Shown here: one piece after another, positions 43,746 to 55,918 of the stretch
How the letters are laid out: every line of letters begins with the position of its first letter
Position numbering within the stretch: position 1 is the stretch's first letter
NCBI GenBank assembly: GCA_024803745.1
Contig: JANJXV010000020.1
Span: 19,942,777-20,006,776 of the forward strand
Direction: 5' to 3'
DNA: 64,000 nucleotides
Source of the DNA: Megascapheus bottae
Lineage: Eukaryota; Chordata; Mammalia; Rodentia; Geomyidae
The notes under the pieces: model-generated
Database searches by the model: none
What the model was told of the DNA's origin: nothing
Seen by the model: only the letters and a program-made list of their open reading frames with translations
Position numbers and translations under genes: made by a program

Positions 43746-45642
43746 AAAAAGGAAAAAGAATAATGTAACTGTTATTGAAGACTTATAGAGCAGTTAAAAA
43801 TAAAATAATAAAAATATTTTAAAACATAGGATCTGACCAAATGTTCTTTTTGTTTGTATAATTAGCTAAATAAAATCAAATTATTAAATGTTAACTGGTT
43901 AAGTATTAATTAGACCAATACCAATATTACACCCACTTAATTCCTATTAATGTAGGCATTAAATGAAAATCATCATAAACTAATATTAATAGTGATTTTT
44001 CAATGCTTTGTTTTTGTATATCTTAAAAAGTTATATAGTACATCATAGTATAAAGCCATTGAAGTTATATCTTATTTAATGTACAGTGGCAGCCCCAAGG
44101 TATTATGGTCAGGCAGTTATTTTCTAAGAAATTTTATTATTTTAAAAAGACAAAGCTGTGATACTGGCTTCATAATGTTTGTGACACATCTACTTTTAAG
44201 AAGTATTGTCATTTCATAAATTAAATGCTAAAAGAAAATTCTTTCTTACAATTTTAATAAAAGTAAATATTTACTCTAACAAATTACTGTCATTAGGTTG
44301 AAAATGATTCCCAATCTTTCTTAATAGAAGTTGTATTTACATTTCTTAGATAATTTTGAACTACATATATTGTATTCTATCTAATCTCAGGCATTTGCTT
44401 GTCCTCATACACACATATATGCATTTTCATATGTGTTTAGAATAATATATATTATTGCAGCATATTATTCCACATTAAATTATCCATACCATTTACATTT
44501 TGTTGTGGAATTGCAGAGATGAATAGAGTACTTATAAATTTTGTTTATTATGCAAGTTAAACAAGATAACATTGGAAAGACAGACAATAATATGACTCCT
44601 TGCACTCAAGTCACACATAATTTTTTTGTAAAAGAGAGATGGAAGGAAGAGAAGAGAGAATGGATAAGAGAAGACATAGAGACCTATAAGATATATTCAA
44701 TAATTTCCATGTATATTTCAGGAGACTGAGTTTGGGAAATTATGAATTAACATGGAAGCAAGGTGTCTTTAGGCTGAAGTTATCAACACATAGCCAGTGT
44801 TTTATATAATTTATGGAGACTTCTAAGATGTTAAAATTATCATTTATTACAGGTGAGTAGATCTCAATTTATTCTGCCAACAACATCAATACATTTTATG
44901 ACCATACTTGATATTGAAACCACATTACTAATTAAACTATGAACTCTAGTGTTACTTATTTAAATAATTATTCTGCTTATTTTAGAGGTTATGCTGGTAT
45001 GAAGCTATGTATTAATTATACTAAATATAATTATTTCTTATGCATGAACTATTTTAAAGAGGTTTAGAACAAATAACTCCATTAATGATTCCGTAGAGAT
45101 TTACACAAATAAGTTTATTAACATAGAGATACATAAACACCCCACTACCACCAGTAACACATGTAGATAATGGACAGTTGAGAAATTAAATGCTTAATTG
45201 ACTGAAAGATAAGTGTTTGCTGACATAATTCACTTTTAATTAACACTCTTTTTGTAATACAATCATGTGAATATTTCAAAACTATACTTGAGCAAAGCCA
45301 ATGATTTAGGATTCTCACAAATGGGCTTCTTCCATATTATTCCTTCAAGAAATATGATTAGTATTTATGTCAGGTAATAAAACAAGCATGCTGTCTTTTC
45401 AACGAACTTATCAAGAAACAATTGTCATACAGAAATAATTCTGTTAATCTTTCAAAAATAATTTTTCAGTACTGCATGCCAATTTGCAAACTAGCAAATT
45501 TTTATCCTAATTATTATGCCTTTCCCAACATAAATGCTTTAACATTTATATAGTTCAAAGCTACTTTAAATCTTCTTGATATCTTTGGCTATTTCTATTT
45601 TCATTGAGAAGACATGGAATTAACTTGTGATAAATTATTCAT
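43746..45642. other. Unassigned AT-rich sequence
   Basis: No exon, RNA gene or repeat recognised. Confidence 0.5.
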
Positions 45643-45834
45643 TTCAGTAAATGATTTAAATGCATTTGTTGTTTCTGAAGTGAAAATTACCAATGAGATC
45701 TCAAGTATATTTAAGAGGAAAAACACAAAAAGAGGAAAAGCTTGATATTCAAGCACTTTGTGCTCCTAATGCTGATTAAGAAACCTCAAATATTTGGCAA
45801 GAATGAATTAAGGGCTATGTAAGAACACAAAGAC
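45643..45834 (+). repeat. Direct repeat, copy A
   Basis: Shares a series of phrases with 47493-47663 in the same order and orientation: TTCAGTAAATGATTT, TGCATTTGT, GAAGTGAAAATTA, AGCTTG.TATTCAA, TGCTCCTAATG and AAGAACACAAAGAC. Not part of any repeat family that I recognise. Length 192 against 171 in copy B, with scattered indels. Confidence 0.85.
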
Positions 45835-46583
45835 ACTTGCCAATATTTAGAGTTAATACTGTATAGAAGAGATTTCTATGTAGTATTCTAGATGAAGCTC
45901 TCCTCCTCATCTGACTCCATCTGCCAATTAGACCCCAAGTTTCGGACTTTCTGTTTGTATTTCATCATCTTTCATAATTAAAATAGTCTAGAAAGATACT
46001 GGAAGCCATTATCTTCATTGGCATGCTTTTTCTTTGACCAGGGGAGAGGGTCTATTAAACCGAAGTAATTCAGGGTACCCTTGGGGTTTTTCAGCATCCA
46101 GAATCTCTAGGTCTTTAGGCTTCACTTAATGAATTAATAAAATCGAGCATGTGTAACTATATATGTGATTCCAGAGAGACTCTCCTTATGTGTAACAGAC
46201 TAGAAGAGAACTTACTGATGAGTAACCAAACATTGTGAAAATCCCTTCTACAAACAACTCAAGGCAAAATGAGAGAGCAAACCAAAGGCCTGAATAATTA
46301 TTCATACATAAAGATCATTCAATCAGAAGTGTTTTAAAATATCTGTTAAAAGTGTTATTGTAATATTCTTTTTTTTTAGTTCAGAAAATAGGCTTGTAGT
46401 TTGGAGAAAAGCTTAATTAGACTTTAACAGTGGGTGCTTTCAATTTCTAATGGGATTTCCCTGGTTAATTAAGTTATGGTAATATATCCCATGTAGGCAT
46501 AACCAGGAAAAATAGATAAATGGATAACATCTTGTTATAAATATTTTATCAGCTTTCATTCCTAAGTGGGAGAAGCGATTCTA
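45835..46583. other. Unassigned AT-rich sequence
   Basis: Nothing recognised. Confidence 0.5.
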
Positions 46584-46693
46584 TATCTCCCTCCTCTCTC
46601 TCTGTCTCTCTATCTCTGTCTCTGTCTCTGTCTTGCTGTCTCTCTGTCTCTCTCTCTGTCTCTCTCTCTGTCTCTGTGTGTGTGTGTGTGTGT

Positions 46694-46755
<62 letters not shown>
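46584..46755 (-). repeat. Compound (CT)n/(CTGT)n-(GT)n microsatellite
   Basis: About 90 bp of CT with TCTG units and then about 80 bp of GT with one TATG interruption. It lies at the 3' tail side of the minus-strand SINE at 46758-46970. All open frames through it are translated simple sequence. Confidence 0.97.
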
Positions 46756-46756
<1 letters not shown>

Positions 46757-46757
46757 G

Positions 46758-46970
46758 GCATCATAGTTTGAACTCAGGGTCTTACTCTTACCTTGCTCTC
46801 TTGCCCATGGTTGATACTCTTTCACTTGTACAATGCTTCTAGCCTGGTTTCTTGACGCTTAATTGGAGTTAAGAGTCTCTTGCATTTTTTGCTGGACCAA
46901 ATTTAAACCTTAGTCTCTTAGATCTCAGCCTCCGGAGTAGGTAGGATTACAAGTATGAACCAATGGTGCA
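46758..46970 (-). mobile_element. B1-like/Geo dimeric SINE, diverged
   Basis: Plus strand: CATAGTTTGAACTCAGGGTC, GGTTGATACTCTTTCACTTG, TTGGAGTTAAGAGTCTCTTG, TAGATCTCAGCCTCCGGAGT, AGGTAGGATTACAAGTATGA. Same order as other minus-strand copies. Confidence 0.85.
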
Positions 46971-47492
46971 TGGATGCAATCCATATGTTTTTGTTAAATT
47001 TTGAGCATTACAAAACAGAGTAATACATATTAGTAGTTAATGAAGATTGATGAAAAATAAAACAAGTATAATAATTAAGCCTAATTTGAAAAATAAATTG
47101 GATAAGCCTAACTTCTGAACTTTATAAAATAACATGAGACTTTGTAAATAATATAATGAAAAAGAAAAGCCAACCTCCTGGGTAAGATTATTTTCAAAGT
47201 AGCTTAACAATATAAGATACAAGTTAGAATTTACCCTGATAGTCTCCAAAGTTACATCTGAATATTTTTGTAGAACTAAAGTATTCTTAGAATGGCAAGG
47301 TAGGGATCATGATACACACTAAATAATAGGTCTTTATGAGAATATCATTAAGCACATTCTCCTAAAGCCTAATAAGCAAAGGTGACCCTCTAGGAATATA
47401 ATACTTCATTACAGGAGAGATTTCATTTAATGTATGTTATAGATATTTATGGAGTTACATACACACAGAGTTAAGTTTGAGAAGTTATTTGC
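46971..47492. other. Unassigned AT-rich sequence
   Basis: Nothing recognised. Confidence 0.5.
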
Positions 47493-47663
47493 TTCAGTAA
47501 ATGATTTACATGCATTTGTCATTTCAGAAGTGAAAATTATCAGAGATGACAAACCTAGTTAAAAGAAGCTTGGTATTCAAAGAGCCAATGCTCCTAATGT
47601 TGCTTATAAAACCCTGTTTGCTTAGAAAGAACAAATAAGGTCTATGAATAAGAACACAAAGAC
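47493..47663 (+). repeat. Direct repeat, copy B
   Basis: Diverged direct copy of 45643-45834, about 1.85 kb downstream. The homology fades upstream of TTCAGTAAATGATTT and downstream of AACACAAAGAC in both copies. Either an unrecognised interspersed repeat or a local duplication. Confidence 0.85.
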
Positions 47664-50251
47664 TTTTTTCTTCAGGTCTTCCTCCAGGCTCGTTCCTCCT
47701 GATCTCAACCTTCTGAGAAGCTCAATGTTGAATAAGACATCTATTTTTGAGTAATATCTGGTGCAGGGTTATACAAGAGAGGCTACTGGAGACAGTATTT
47801 GCATGTTACAGACTGCACTTCCATTTGAGTAGCCAAGAAGCAGATATATGGCTTTGCTCAAAATGTATTGGTTAGAATCTTACCAGCTTCAAATCCTTAA
47901 AGCTTAGGAACCTGTTAAATCTAGATTGTTTTATATTAGAAAATACATAAACAAACCATCTTCTGAATCCTTTCTTTCTCTTCCTCACTGTTTCGCCCTT
48001 AATCTCTCAGTCTCCCCATTTCTTTTTCCTCCCACCTTCTCTCCATTTCTTTCTTTCTATATTTATTTATATTATTATTCTGATTATGACTTTGCAATGT
48101 GGCAAGAGGTTATGCACTTAGGTACTTAAAATAGAATCCCTAATTGTCTTATAATCAGCACACATTTTGTTCCAAGTAGTCTGAAGTTAAAATAACAACA
48201 ACAACAACAAAACAACTGCAAAAAATCTTCTGAGAACGTTTGTGGTGCTGCGTTGAAAGATGCCTACAATGTGTGAAGACACATTCAAGCTCTAGGAACT
48301 CCTACCACTGGCCCTAACTATGTTAATCCCCCTCGAAATTTCAATGGATGTTTATTATGGTAACCAAAAAAGTTTCTACAGCATGCAGTTTACCACCCAC
48401 ACAAAAACTCCTTTTTCACATGTGCTCAAGACACAGTTTACTTTAGTAGCTAACAAATGCACAATTAGAAATGATCTGGTAAACCTGTTTATTTTCCAAG
48501 AGGTTAGAGTTAATGAGCATTTCTATCAATATTTTATCTGGCTTTTTGTTTTCCTTTTGAAATTTGGTCATGTTTATTTAAATGGATTATCTTTACTTGT
48601 GAGGATCACAATTATTCTTGTTACTTAGATGGATTATGAATTTGGTAGAAGATGCCAGCTTAGAGATGAATGATTCTATTTTGATCTAATTTCATACACA
48701 AAATTCATGTGAATCAAATGAATGGGAGCTATGTTGCTGCGGAAGTCATTCAAATAAAACATGGGTGGAGTTAGAAGAGGGAGTTCAGTGCTGCTTCAAC
48801 ATCATATGATTAATCATATTTACTGAACACTCTTTTTGTTTTATTTTACTCAAAAGGCATAGAATGGCATTAGCCCCTTTTAGGCTAATCAAGTTGGTTC
48901 ATAGAGCAGCTTGTCTATGGATTCCCCTACTGAATAATCCTAGAATTTGTTCCCTCTATTAGAGGATAATTAAAGCACAAGGGAAGCCTTGTGGAGGAAT
49001 TCCACTGCATTGAATACCTGAATAAGGAGATAAGGAAATGAATGCTCCCTTACTAGATTATTACTTTAATAAAAGAGAAGCAATGTTGTACAAAAATATA
49101 TTTTAGTAATAAGATAAAGGAAGTTAAGATTGAAGAATCAAATGAATAATAGTATTGGACTACTTGTTTTCCAGAATTTTAATATCTATAAAGTCCAAAT
49201 GTATAATGCAGTGGATGTAGGAATTTTCATAGGTGTAGTGAGTTAGAGAAGTTTACCAAGAGAAAACCAAGTCTAAGTGGTGGGGCTTGCTGAATCGAGG
49301 ACATGGCTGGTTCTTTCATAATAAAGACATATAGAAATGCCAACAATATGCACATATTATTATAAACTAATAGAAATACTAAGATTTATCTAGTTTTATC
49401 TTACCTTCCTATAGTTTTTGTCATTCAAAAATAGAGAAACAACCTAGAAACTCTTCCATTGTGGACATGGTTTTGGAGTGGTTTATAAAATGTCTTTTAT
49501 TGTTGTCATTTGGTTTTATTTTTTTTAAATATGGGTATGGAGAACTAAATAGACATGTCTCCAATAAAGAAAGGGTAATGTCATCCTAGAATTTGCATTC
49601 ATGAGAGGAGAAAACACTGGTTAAATGCATGCATGGGCTTTATTTTAGAAAAAAAATGACTTCAACTAGATCATAGTGATAGCAATCTTTTGCTTTTATA
49701 ACCATTCTTACCAAGGTAGCTGAGTCTAAGAACCAAGATTCTGACATATGAGAAATCCTTTCCTATCAAAGTGGGTGACTTAAAAGTTCCTCCACTGGTT
49801 TGTTGGTTAAACTTCGTTGATTATTTTCTAAGACAATATCAGCAAGTCCTGGGATAAGATAGGGTTTTGAAATGTAAGGTGTTTTCTTAACTGGTTGTTT
49901 CTTGAGGGAATTATTCACACCTCAGATTGTTCTAGAAAATAGCTGAGGGTGTGTTTTAAACTAGCTTGTGTACTATTAATCTCATCTCAAAAGTTTATAA
50001 TGGTGACTTTATGTTAAATACATCTTACCCTCTTCAGACGGGCCAATTGTGAACAGTTAATGAACTAGATACAGGACAATTCCAACAGAGGGCAGGGCCT
50101 GATGCATTAGGTATAAAGGGGGCAGTCTGCCTGCTCTGGGTGCTTGCTTGCCAGATTTTTGGCTGGTGGCATAGTCTTTTATACACTATAACTTTGCCCT
50201 ACCCTTATTCCAAGACCACACCCCTATGTAACACCCCTAAATACCAAGCCA
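47664..50251. other. Unassigned sequence with small low-complexity tracts
   Basis: Contains a pyrimidine-rich patch (about 47965-48060) and an (AAC)n tract (48192-48216). The open frame at 48320-48628 matches no protein I know. No exon or RNA gene seen. Confidence 0.5.
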
Positions 50252-50405
50252 TTTCTTCCTTCCTTCCTTCCTTCCTTCCTTCCTTCCTTCTTTCTTTCCT
50301 TCCATCCTTCTTCCCTCCCTTCCTCCCTCCCTCCCTTCTTACTTTCCTCCCTCCCTCCTTCCCTCTTCCTCCTCTTTCTCCTCTCTCTCTCTCTCTCTCT
50401 CTCTT
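50252..50405. repeat. Polypyrimidine (CCTT)n/(CCCT)n/(CT)n tract
   Basis: About 150 bp almost purely C and T on the plus strand: about ten CCTT units, mixed TCCC and CCTCC units, then a CT run. Partly mirror-symmetric, so intramolecular triplex (H-DNA) formation is possible. Open frames across it are artefacts. Confidence 0.95.
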
Positions 50406-50419
50406 GCTGGCTTCCTTGT

Positions 50420-50574
50420 TTTTTGTTTGAATATTTTTTATTATATTTGAAAAATTGTAAAATAAAAAGTTGCCATTCAACAAAGCAGATTATGAATCCA
50501 GTACCTCTTCATCAATGTCACCCCTTTCAAAATTCTCACACATTCCTCCCAACCCACACCTTCCCATATTTTTC
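50420..50574 (-). mobile_element. L1 3'-end fragment
   Basis: TTTTTTATTATATTTGAAAA, GTTGCCATTCAACAAAGCAG, ATTATGAATCCAGTACCTC, then CACATTCCTCCCAACCCAC. Matches the 3'-end phrases at 1424 and just downstream at 50590. Confidence 0.65.
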
Positions 50575-51415
50575 TTAATTTTTTAGGTTATATATTGAAT
50601 TTTTTGCCATTTGACAAAGCAGTTTATATGGTCAATGCTTCTTTTTTACTGTAAAAGTGATGTACAGATGAGTTACAGTTATATAAATGAAGTAATGAGT
50701 ACATTTATTATTGAACAGTGTCAACCTCTCTCGTATTCTGCCATTTCTTCACCTCCCACCTCCCCATAAATTTTATAGTTTATTTATAATACAATGTTTA
50801 GTGAGTATTACTACTGAATTAGTTTACCCTTTATCCCATCATTTCTTTGTTTCCCCTTCACTTCCCCAAATTAGCTACAATTACATACAAAAGGGTACAG
50901 AAATTAAAAGGAGAGGAAAAAAAGAAGAAAAAGAAAAAAATCCAAAGATTGCAATAAAAAACCCTCATTTCCATTTCTTGGAAGTCATTTCCATACTCAT
51001 CTTATATGTTCATATGCATATAACTACTGAGCTCGTGTTTATCACTTTCTGAGACTATCATCCTTTGGTCTAACCATGTGAATGTTTGGAGTCTCATTTA
51101 ATTAATTCCATCCAAGTGTAATTTTGTTGTCTTTTACTACCATTGGGTTTACTTGAAGATTCCAATGATTACAAATGAGGGAACCCATGCAGCCCATATT
51201 TCTGTGGGTCTGGTTTATTCACTTAATTGTTTTGGCAAGTCTTTCCATATCCTTGTGAATAAGGCAATGCCATTGTTTTTGATGGGAACATAGAATTCCA
51301 ATGTGCCCATATACCACATTTTCTTAATCCATGGCATCTGAATTGATGCCATATCATAGCTATGCTGCAATGAACATGGTTGTATTGGTGATTTTATGTG
51401 GCCTGGTTTGTGGCT
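50575..51415 (-). mobile_element. One or more old L1 remnants
   Basis: A second CATTTGACAAAGCAGTTTAT at about 50611, then another 3'-end-like start (TTTACTGTAAAAGTGATGTA, ACAGATGAGTTACAGTTATA) at about 50646. The rest runs through a 3' UTR to the ORF2 end: GATTACAAATGAGGGAACCC, AAGTCTTTCCATATCCTTGT, GCTATGCTGCAATGAACATG at about 51360. Old and frameshifted. Confidence 0.75.
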
Positions 51416-52254
51416 ATTGGTTCAATGCATCTTGATCTGTGTCATCCCTCTTCCACCCACTCACCCACACACCCCTTCCCTGATTTTATCAATTTTATGG
51501 TATATCCACTGAGTTCTTGCTGCATTTTCCCTCCCCGCCCTATCCTTTATTCATTTTTTCACTCCTCCCTTCCTTGCCTACCAGGTACTTATTTTGTTGG
51601 ACTTTGACTTAGTCTTCCTAAGGAATCATAATATTTGATCTCTTCATTGTGTCTATGACACTTCAATTAGTTTATTTGTAACCATGTACATACCACCCAG
51701 TGTTTTTACTTGTAGATTTATAGGCACATGGTACCACAATTGAGTGAATCCATGTAATGGTGACAGACAGTATGAGAGAAGCAACTTTTCCAAGTAAGAC
51801 GTATCTCCTACAGTTAACGTGGTTTCCATTGAGATATTCCTACCATGTAAACATGGGAACAACTGAGTGACTGATGAAATCAAGCTTGGAAAAATCACAA
51901 AAATACATAAAAATTAACTTCAGTGGTCATATTGAAACCACAGAGGAAAAGGCCATGGGTGGCACAAGGAGAAAGAAAATCAAATGAAACAGGAAGGCAA
52001 TGAGCCTTTCGGGGGAGAAGATAATGTAACTTTAAACTCACTTGAGTAAATTTACCACTATACTTATCTATTATATCGTCAGTGAGTCTGTAGCTAAAAT
52101 AGAGCTAAAGGGGTAATAGAAAAAGAAAAACAAATCTATCATCTAATATTCAGGATCAAAATAATTAGCATTTAACACATGAAAGAAGGAAATTCCTGGT
52201 ATAGTAATGATAAGTATTCCACACTGAGGAGTTAGTATATAACACACACTGCTG
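51416..52254. other. Unassigned sequence
   Basis: The first 200 bp may be further decayed L1. Otherwise nothing recognised. Confidence 0.45.
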
Positions 52255-52415
52255 CTTTTGATGGTTCTTACATCATTCTACATTTCACAACAGTTTGGGG
52301 TGCTGAATGTTTGTTTTTCTAATTTGTGGATGGAGGAAATAAAGTTAGAATGACTTCAGTTTGCCCAAGATTACAAAATGAGCCAGTGCTATGAGCTAAA
52401 ATTTCCACTGAGAGA
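52255..52415 (+). mobile_element. Probable MIR fragment
   Basis: ATCATTCTACATTTCACAAC, GTGGATGGAGGAAATAAAGT, TTTGCCCAAGATTACAAAAT and GAGCCAGTGCTATGAGCTAA follow the MIR core order ('gatgaggaaactgaggct... ttgcccaaggtcac... agtaag'). Diverged. Confidence 0.6.
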
Positions 52416-53104
52416 GTTGAGAACTCATATTTAAAATTTATATTTAATGTGAAACTGAAACCCCTTTGTAGAAAATAAAAATTAAATTGAATAAACTCCA
52501 AGCCTAACACACAAATAATCCTAGATTCCAGGAATGAAATTTTATAAATTAAAAACAAGGTGACAGAAATTACTTTTCAAAGAAAATCTCTAAAAACTAC
52601 AAATATATTGGATTCTGACAGTTATTTGATATTAATAATATAAACATTACTTTTCTAAATCCTTTTCTGCTCTAATAAATCTTTTCTTTGATCAAGTCTG
52701 ATGATAAAGAAGTCTTAATTAAATTGTGAGAAATATTAAAAAGTATAGTTATTTTCTATGTCATGCACATTTTAAAATATATAAGTGCAAAATAACATCA
52801 CTTGAGAAGGATGAACCCCCCAAAAATGAAATAGTGAATTCCTAATCACTTAAATAATTTAAAATGAAATTCCATTTATATTTCCTAGCTATTTAACAAT
52901 TCTTCAACAATTTAATTTCTTGAAGTTCAATAGTTAGTTTTAACTGAATATTTTATAAATCATTAAAATTTTAAAATGTTTAGCTGGTTGGTACTATGCT
53001 TTGTGAAATATAGATTGTGAGAAGTGACTGTTTTGTCTACCTTACCATCTCTACACTTCGACAATTAAAATGCAAAACAAATCAGGTTTGAAAAAATATT
53101 GAAA
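52416..53104. other. Unassigned AT-rich sequence
   Basis: Nothing recognised. Confidence 0.5.
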
Positions 53105-53640
53105 AGTTACAGATGCAATTCAGGGCCTAGCATGAGGTAGGTAAGCCCCTCTACCACTTGAACCACTCCACCAGTTAATTTTTCAGGTAAGATCTTGTGC
53201 TTTGGGACTGTACCTGCCTTGATCTGTAATCTTTTTATATAATTCTTTTTGTATGTGTGGGGTTCTGCAGTCTTGATCTCAGGGCCTGGACATTGTTGCT
53301 GGGGTTCTTTTACTCAAGGCTAGCACTCTTACTACTTGAGCCACACTACTACTTCTGGCTTTTCCTAAGTATTATGGATAAGAGTGTCATAGACTTTCCT
53401 GTGTGGGATGGCTTTTCACAGTGATCCTCAGATCTCTGCCTCCTGAAGGCATAAGCCACCAGCGCCTTAATATACCTTCTGGGTAAGTTGGATTCTAGCT
53501 ATGCATCACTATGTTTAGCTTGTTCATTGAGATGGTGTCCTTCTAATTGTTTGCCTCGTTTGGCTTCAGACTTGGAGTCTCTTTATCTCTGAGTAGATGA
53601 TTTCATCTACTCAGACATGGGCTTCCATGACTGGCCCGAA
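53105..53640 (-). mobile_element. Old SINE-like element split by a B1-like/Geo SINE
   Basis: Outer parts: CCTCTACCACTTGAACCACT, CAGGTAAGATCTTGTGCTTT (53105-53240) and GGTGTCCTTCTAATTGTTTG, TCGTTTGGCTTCAGACTTGG (53470-53640). The layout is that of the old SINE type at 17750-18045. The inner copy interrupts it. Confidence 0.5.
53245..53468 (-). mobile_element. B1-like/Geo SINE nested in an old SINE
   Basis: Plus strand: CAGTCTTGATCTCAGGGCCT, CTCAAGGCTAGCACTCTTAC, TACTTGAGCCACACTACTAC, GGATAAGAGTGTCATAGACT, GATCCTCAGATCTCTGCCTC, GCATAAGCCACCAGCGCC. The B1-like half is shortened near its start. Confidence 0.88.
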
Positions 53641-53747
53641 CAGGTTTTCAGTGATTTTAATAAATGGAATGCAATTTATTTTATCTCAACTAAGTTGTAG
53701 TTCCGTTTATATGATCTCACCTTTTGGAGTTGTGTTTCATTGAGTAT

Positions 53748-53840
53748 CATCAAACCATCAGTACAGAGACTGAAGCAGGAAAATCATGAGTCCAATGACA
53801 GCCTGTACTACATAATGAGACATGTCTTAAATTTAAAAAG
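53748..53840 (+). mobile_element. B1-like monomer fragment
   Basis: GAGACTGAAGCAGGAAAATC, ATGAGTCCAATGACAGCCTG, TACTACATAATGAGACATGT match the middle and end of a B1 monomer. Old. Confidence 0.6.
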
Positions 53841-54419
53841 CCTTTACCATTTCACAGATGCATTTAATGACTTAATTTCTTGGTAGATAAAATAATCTTG
53901 AGTGATTGATTTATTCACACTTGTGGCTAAAATGCACACCTTGTATTAGTATTTAATTTTATGTATTTTATAAATTACTATTGACTTACCCATGACCCCT
54001 CCCCCCCAAAAAAGTTAACATCATGTGTATCATGCAGTATTCAAGAGGATTTCAGGTATCGTCTCATTTAAGTTGAACAACATATATGTGCCAGGAGTAG
54101 AGCTATTACTCCAAAGAGAAAGTCAAGGTCCTGATCTTAGTCCTATTCCTGTTCAAAAGGCGAGGCCACTTCTCAAGTGTGAAATTAAGATTATTTAACT
54201 CAGTTGTGAGAGGAAATCAATTTTGAGGTCTTGCTTCCTTTTCATATGTTTTTAGCTCTATGTAATCTCAGTTGCCACTAGTCTCATACATCATGAGGTT
54301 AGGAAATCTGATAAACAACAGCTTTTAATAATAAGTTTAGTCACACTTATGTGATCTTGAATAAATCATTTATCCTCTCCAGATATCCATGTCCTCCTCT
54401 CAAGAGCGAAGGAGATTTG
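53841..54419. other. Unassigned sequence
   Basis: A C9A6 run at about 54000. Possible MIR-like words near 54050-54150, but not enough to call. Confidence 0.45.
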
Positions 54420-54800
54420 CACTATGTTCATTCTGTCAGAACAAGACAGCACACACGGAGTGACTATATGAGAGAAATTTATTCTTTCATAGTTCTGGAT
54501 GCTAGGAATCCAAAGTCAAGGAGTGAGAAGCAGACACCTTCATCCGGAGCATATTGTTGACGGAACAATTCCCAGCATCCCTATTTCTGTTCAAGGTGTT
54601 TGTCCAGGCAGTCTACCTTAGTCCTAGGCATCTAGTTTCACCTGACAGAACCATTCTTATCTGTACTCTGCACACTGTGGAGTAATTTCCAGAAATATCT
54701 CACATCCTTATTCTCCCTGTCCTCTGTGTCATTTCTTGAGTCTGTCTGTCTATCTGACTGTCTTTCTGTCTTCTATGTAGCTCCTGATATCTGATCCCTG
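54420..54800 (+). mobile_element. Ancient interspersed repeat, second copy
   Basis: TGAGAGAAATTTATTCTTTC, ATAGTTCTGGATGCTAGGAA and TCCAAAGTCAAGGAGTGAG match the familiar order 'agaaatttattctctcacagttctggaggctagaagtcc' of the family seen at 29845. A small GTCTGTCTGTCTATC tract lies at 54740-54775. Confidence 0.6.
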
Positions 54801-55643
54801 AAGGTTTCCACTTAAAATGTTACTTCCTCACAACAGCCATTATGAGCCTCTGGTTCACTTGGGATATCCAGCACATCTTAGGCTGCAATTGCTACTAACT
54901 TTAATTGTTTGATCTAGACATAATTGTTTGTTCTAGACATAAAATGGCAGAGTCGGTCTCAGTTGTCATGGTCCTCTGGCAAGAAATTCATGAGATCCTC
55001 CATATGCATTTATTGTATGGAAATGTAGTGAAATTCTCCTCAAGAGCTTATATTATTCATCACTTTCTCATCAGTGGTTCAATCTTACTAAGTTTACTGC
55101 TAATAAGCAATAATCTCCTTAAGATATTACTCTAAGTAAGCAAATTAAGACTTATCCTCTATTCTAAAATATGACATTTGAGTTTCTACAATTTGGTTCA
55201 TTTTTCTCTAAGCAGATAAAAGAGTTACTATCATATTTTTAAAAATCCATCCAGTGATAGCTACCAAGTAGCTAGTTAGTTAGGATGTGGGAAATAGGGA
55301 ATAAAATTATGAGAGAACTTATGTACACATGAGACCCTGTTATAATTTCCACTGTAGGCCTCAGATATAAACACTGTGGTGAAACAAAGAGAATAGTTGG
55401 CTCTGTGTGGCTCTGTACAAAAGTAACCACAGGAGAAAATTGTTGAACATGATATGACTGTTTCAAAAATTCAAGAAGACAGTGGGAGGACTTTCTGTAC
55501 AGAGAGAATTGGAAGGATAAAATATGGACACCTTGTAGGTTGGGAGAAATGAACTCAGCATCACTGCAATATAGATGGCTTGCATGAAAGGTACAGCGCA
55601 GAGGCAGTTCCAGAAGGATCTCCAATGCTATATAATAACATTT
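54801..55643. other. Unassigned sequence
   Basis: Open frames at 54905-55135 and 55272-55625 match no protein I know. Nothing else recognised. Confidence 0.5.
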
Positions 55644-55892
55644 GAAAGTTGGGTGCCTGTGACTCAGAACTTGAATACTAGCAGTTTAGATAGCTGAAGT
55701 CTGAGCATCAAAGTTCAGAGCAAGCCTACGGAGGAGAGTCCTGAGACTTTATATCTAATTAACCAGTAAAAAGAAACAGAAGTCAAGCCGTGGCTTAAAT
55801 AATCAAATGCTAACCTTGAACAAGTAGGTTAAGGGAAAACTCTCAGGCTCTGAGTTTTAGCTCTAGAACTGGTACATGGGTGAATGTGCATG
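55644..55892 (+). mobile_element. B1-like/Geo dimeric SINE, diverged
   Basis: GATAGCTGAAGTCTGAGCAT, CAAAGTTCAGAGCAAGCCTA, CTTTATATCTAATTAACCAG, GAAGTCAAGCCGTGGCTTAA, CTCTGAGTTTTAGCTCTAGA. The tail leads into a CA run. Confidence 0.8.
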
Positions 55893-55918
55893 AACACACA
55901 CACACACAAACACACACT
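55893..55918 (+). repeat. Short (CA)n at the SINE 3' end
   Basis: AACACACACACACACAAACA run continuing the SINE tail, same polarity as the other SINE-tail CA runs. Confidence 0.9.

Noticed and set aside
46549..46842. Frames of repeating Cys-Val, His-Thr or Arg-Glu residues
   Set aside because: Direct translation of the CT/GT microsatellite; the same holds at 1069-1391, 2622-2882, 8029-8367, 9005-9205 and 32361-32694.
50252..50405. Tandem units that might suggest a CRISPR-like or satellite array
   Set aside because: Only 4-bp simple units without spacers; an ordinary microsatellite in a mammalian genome.
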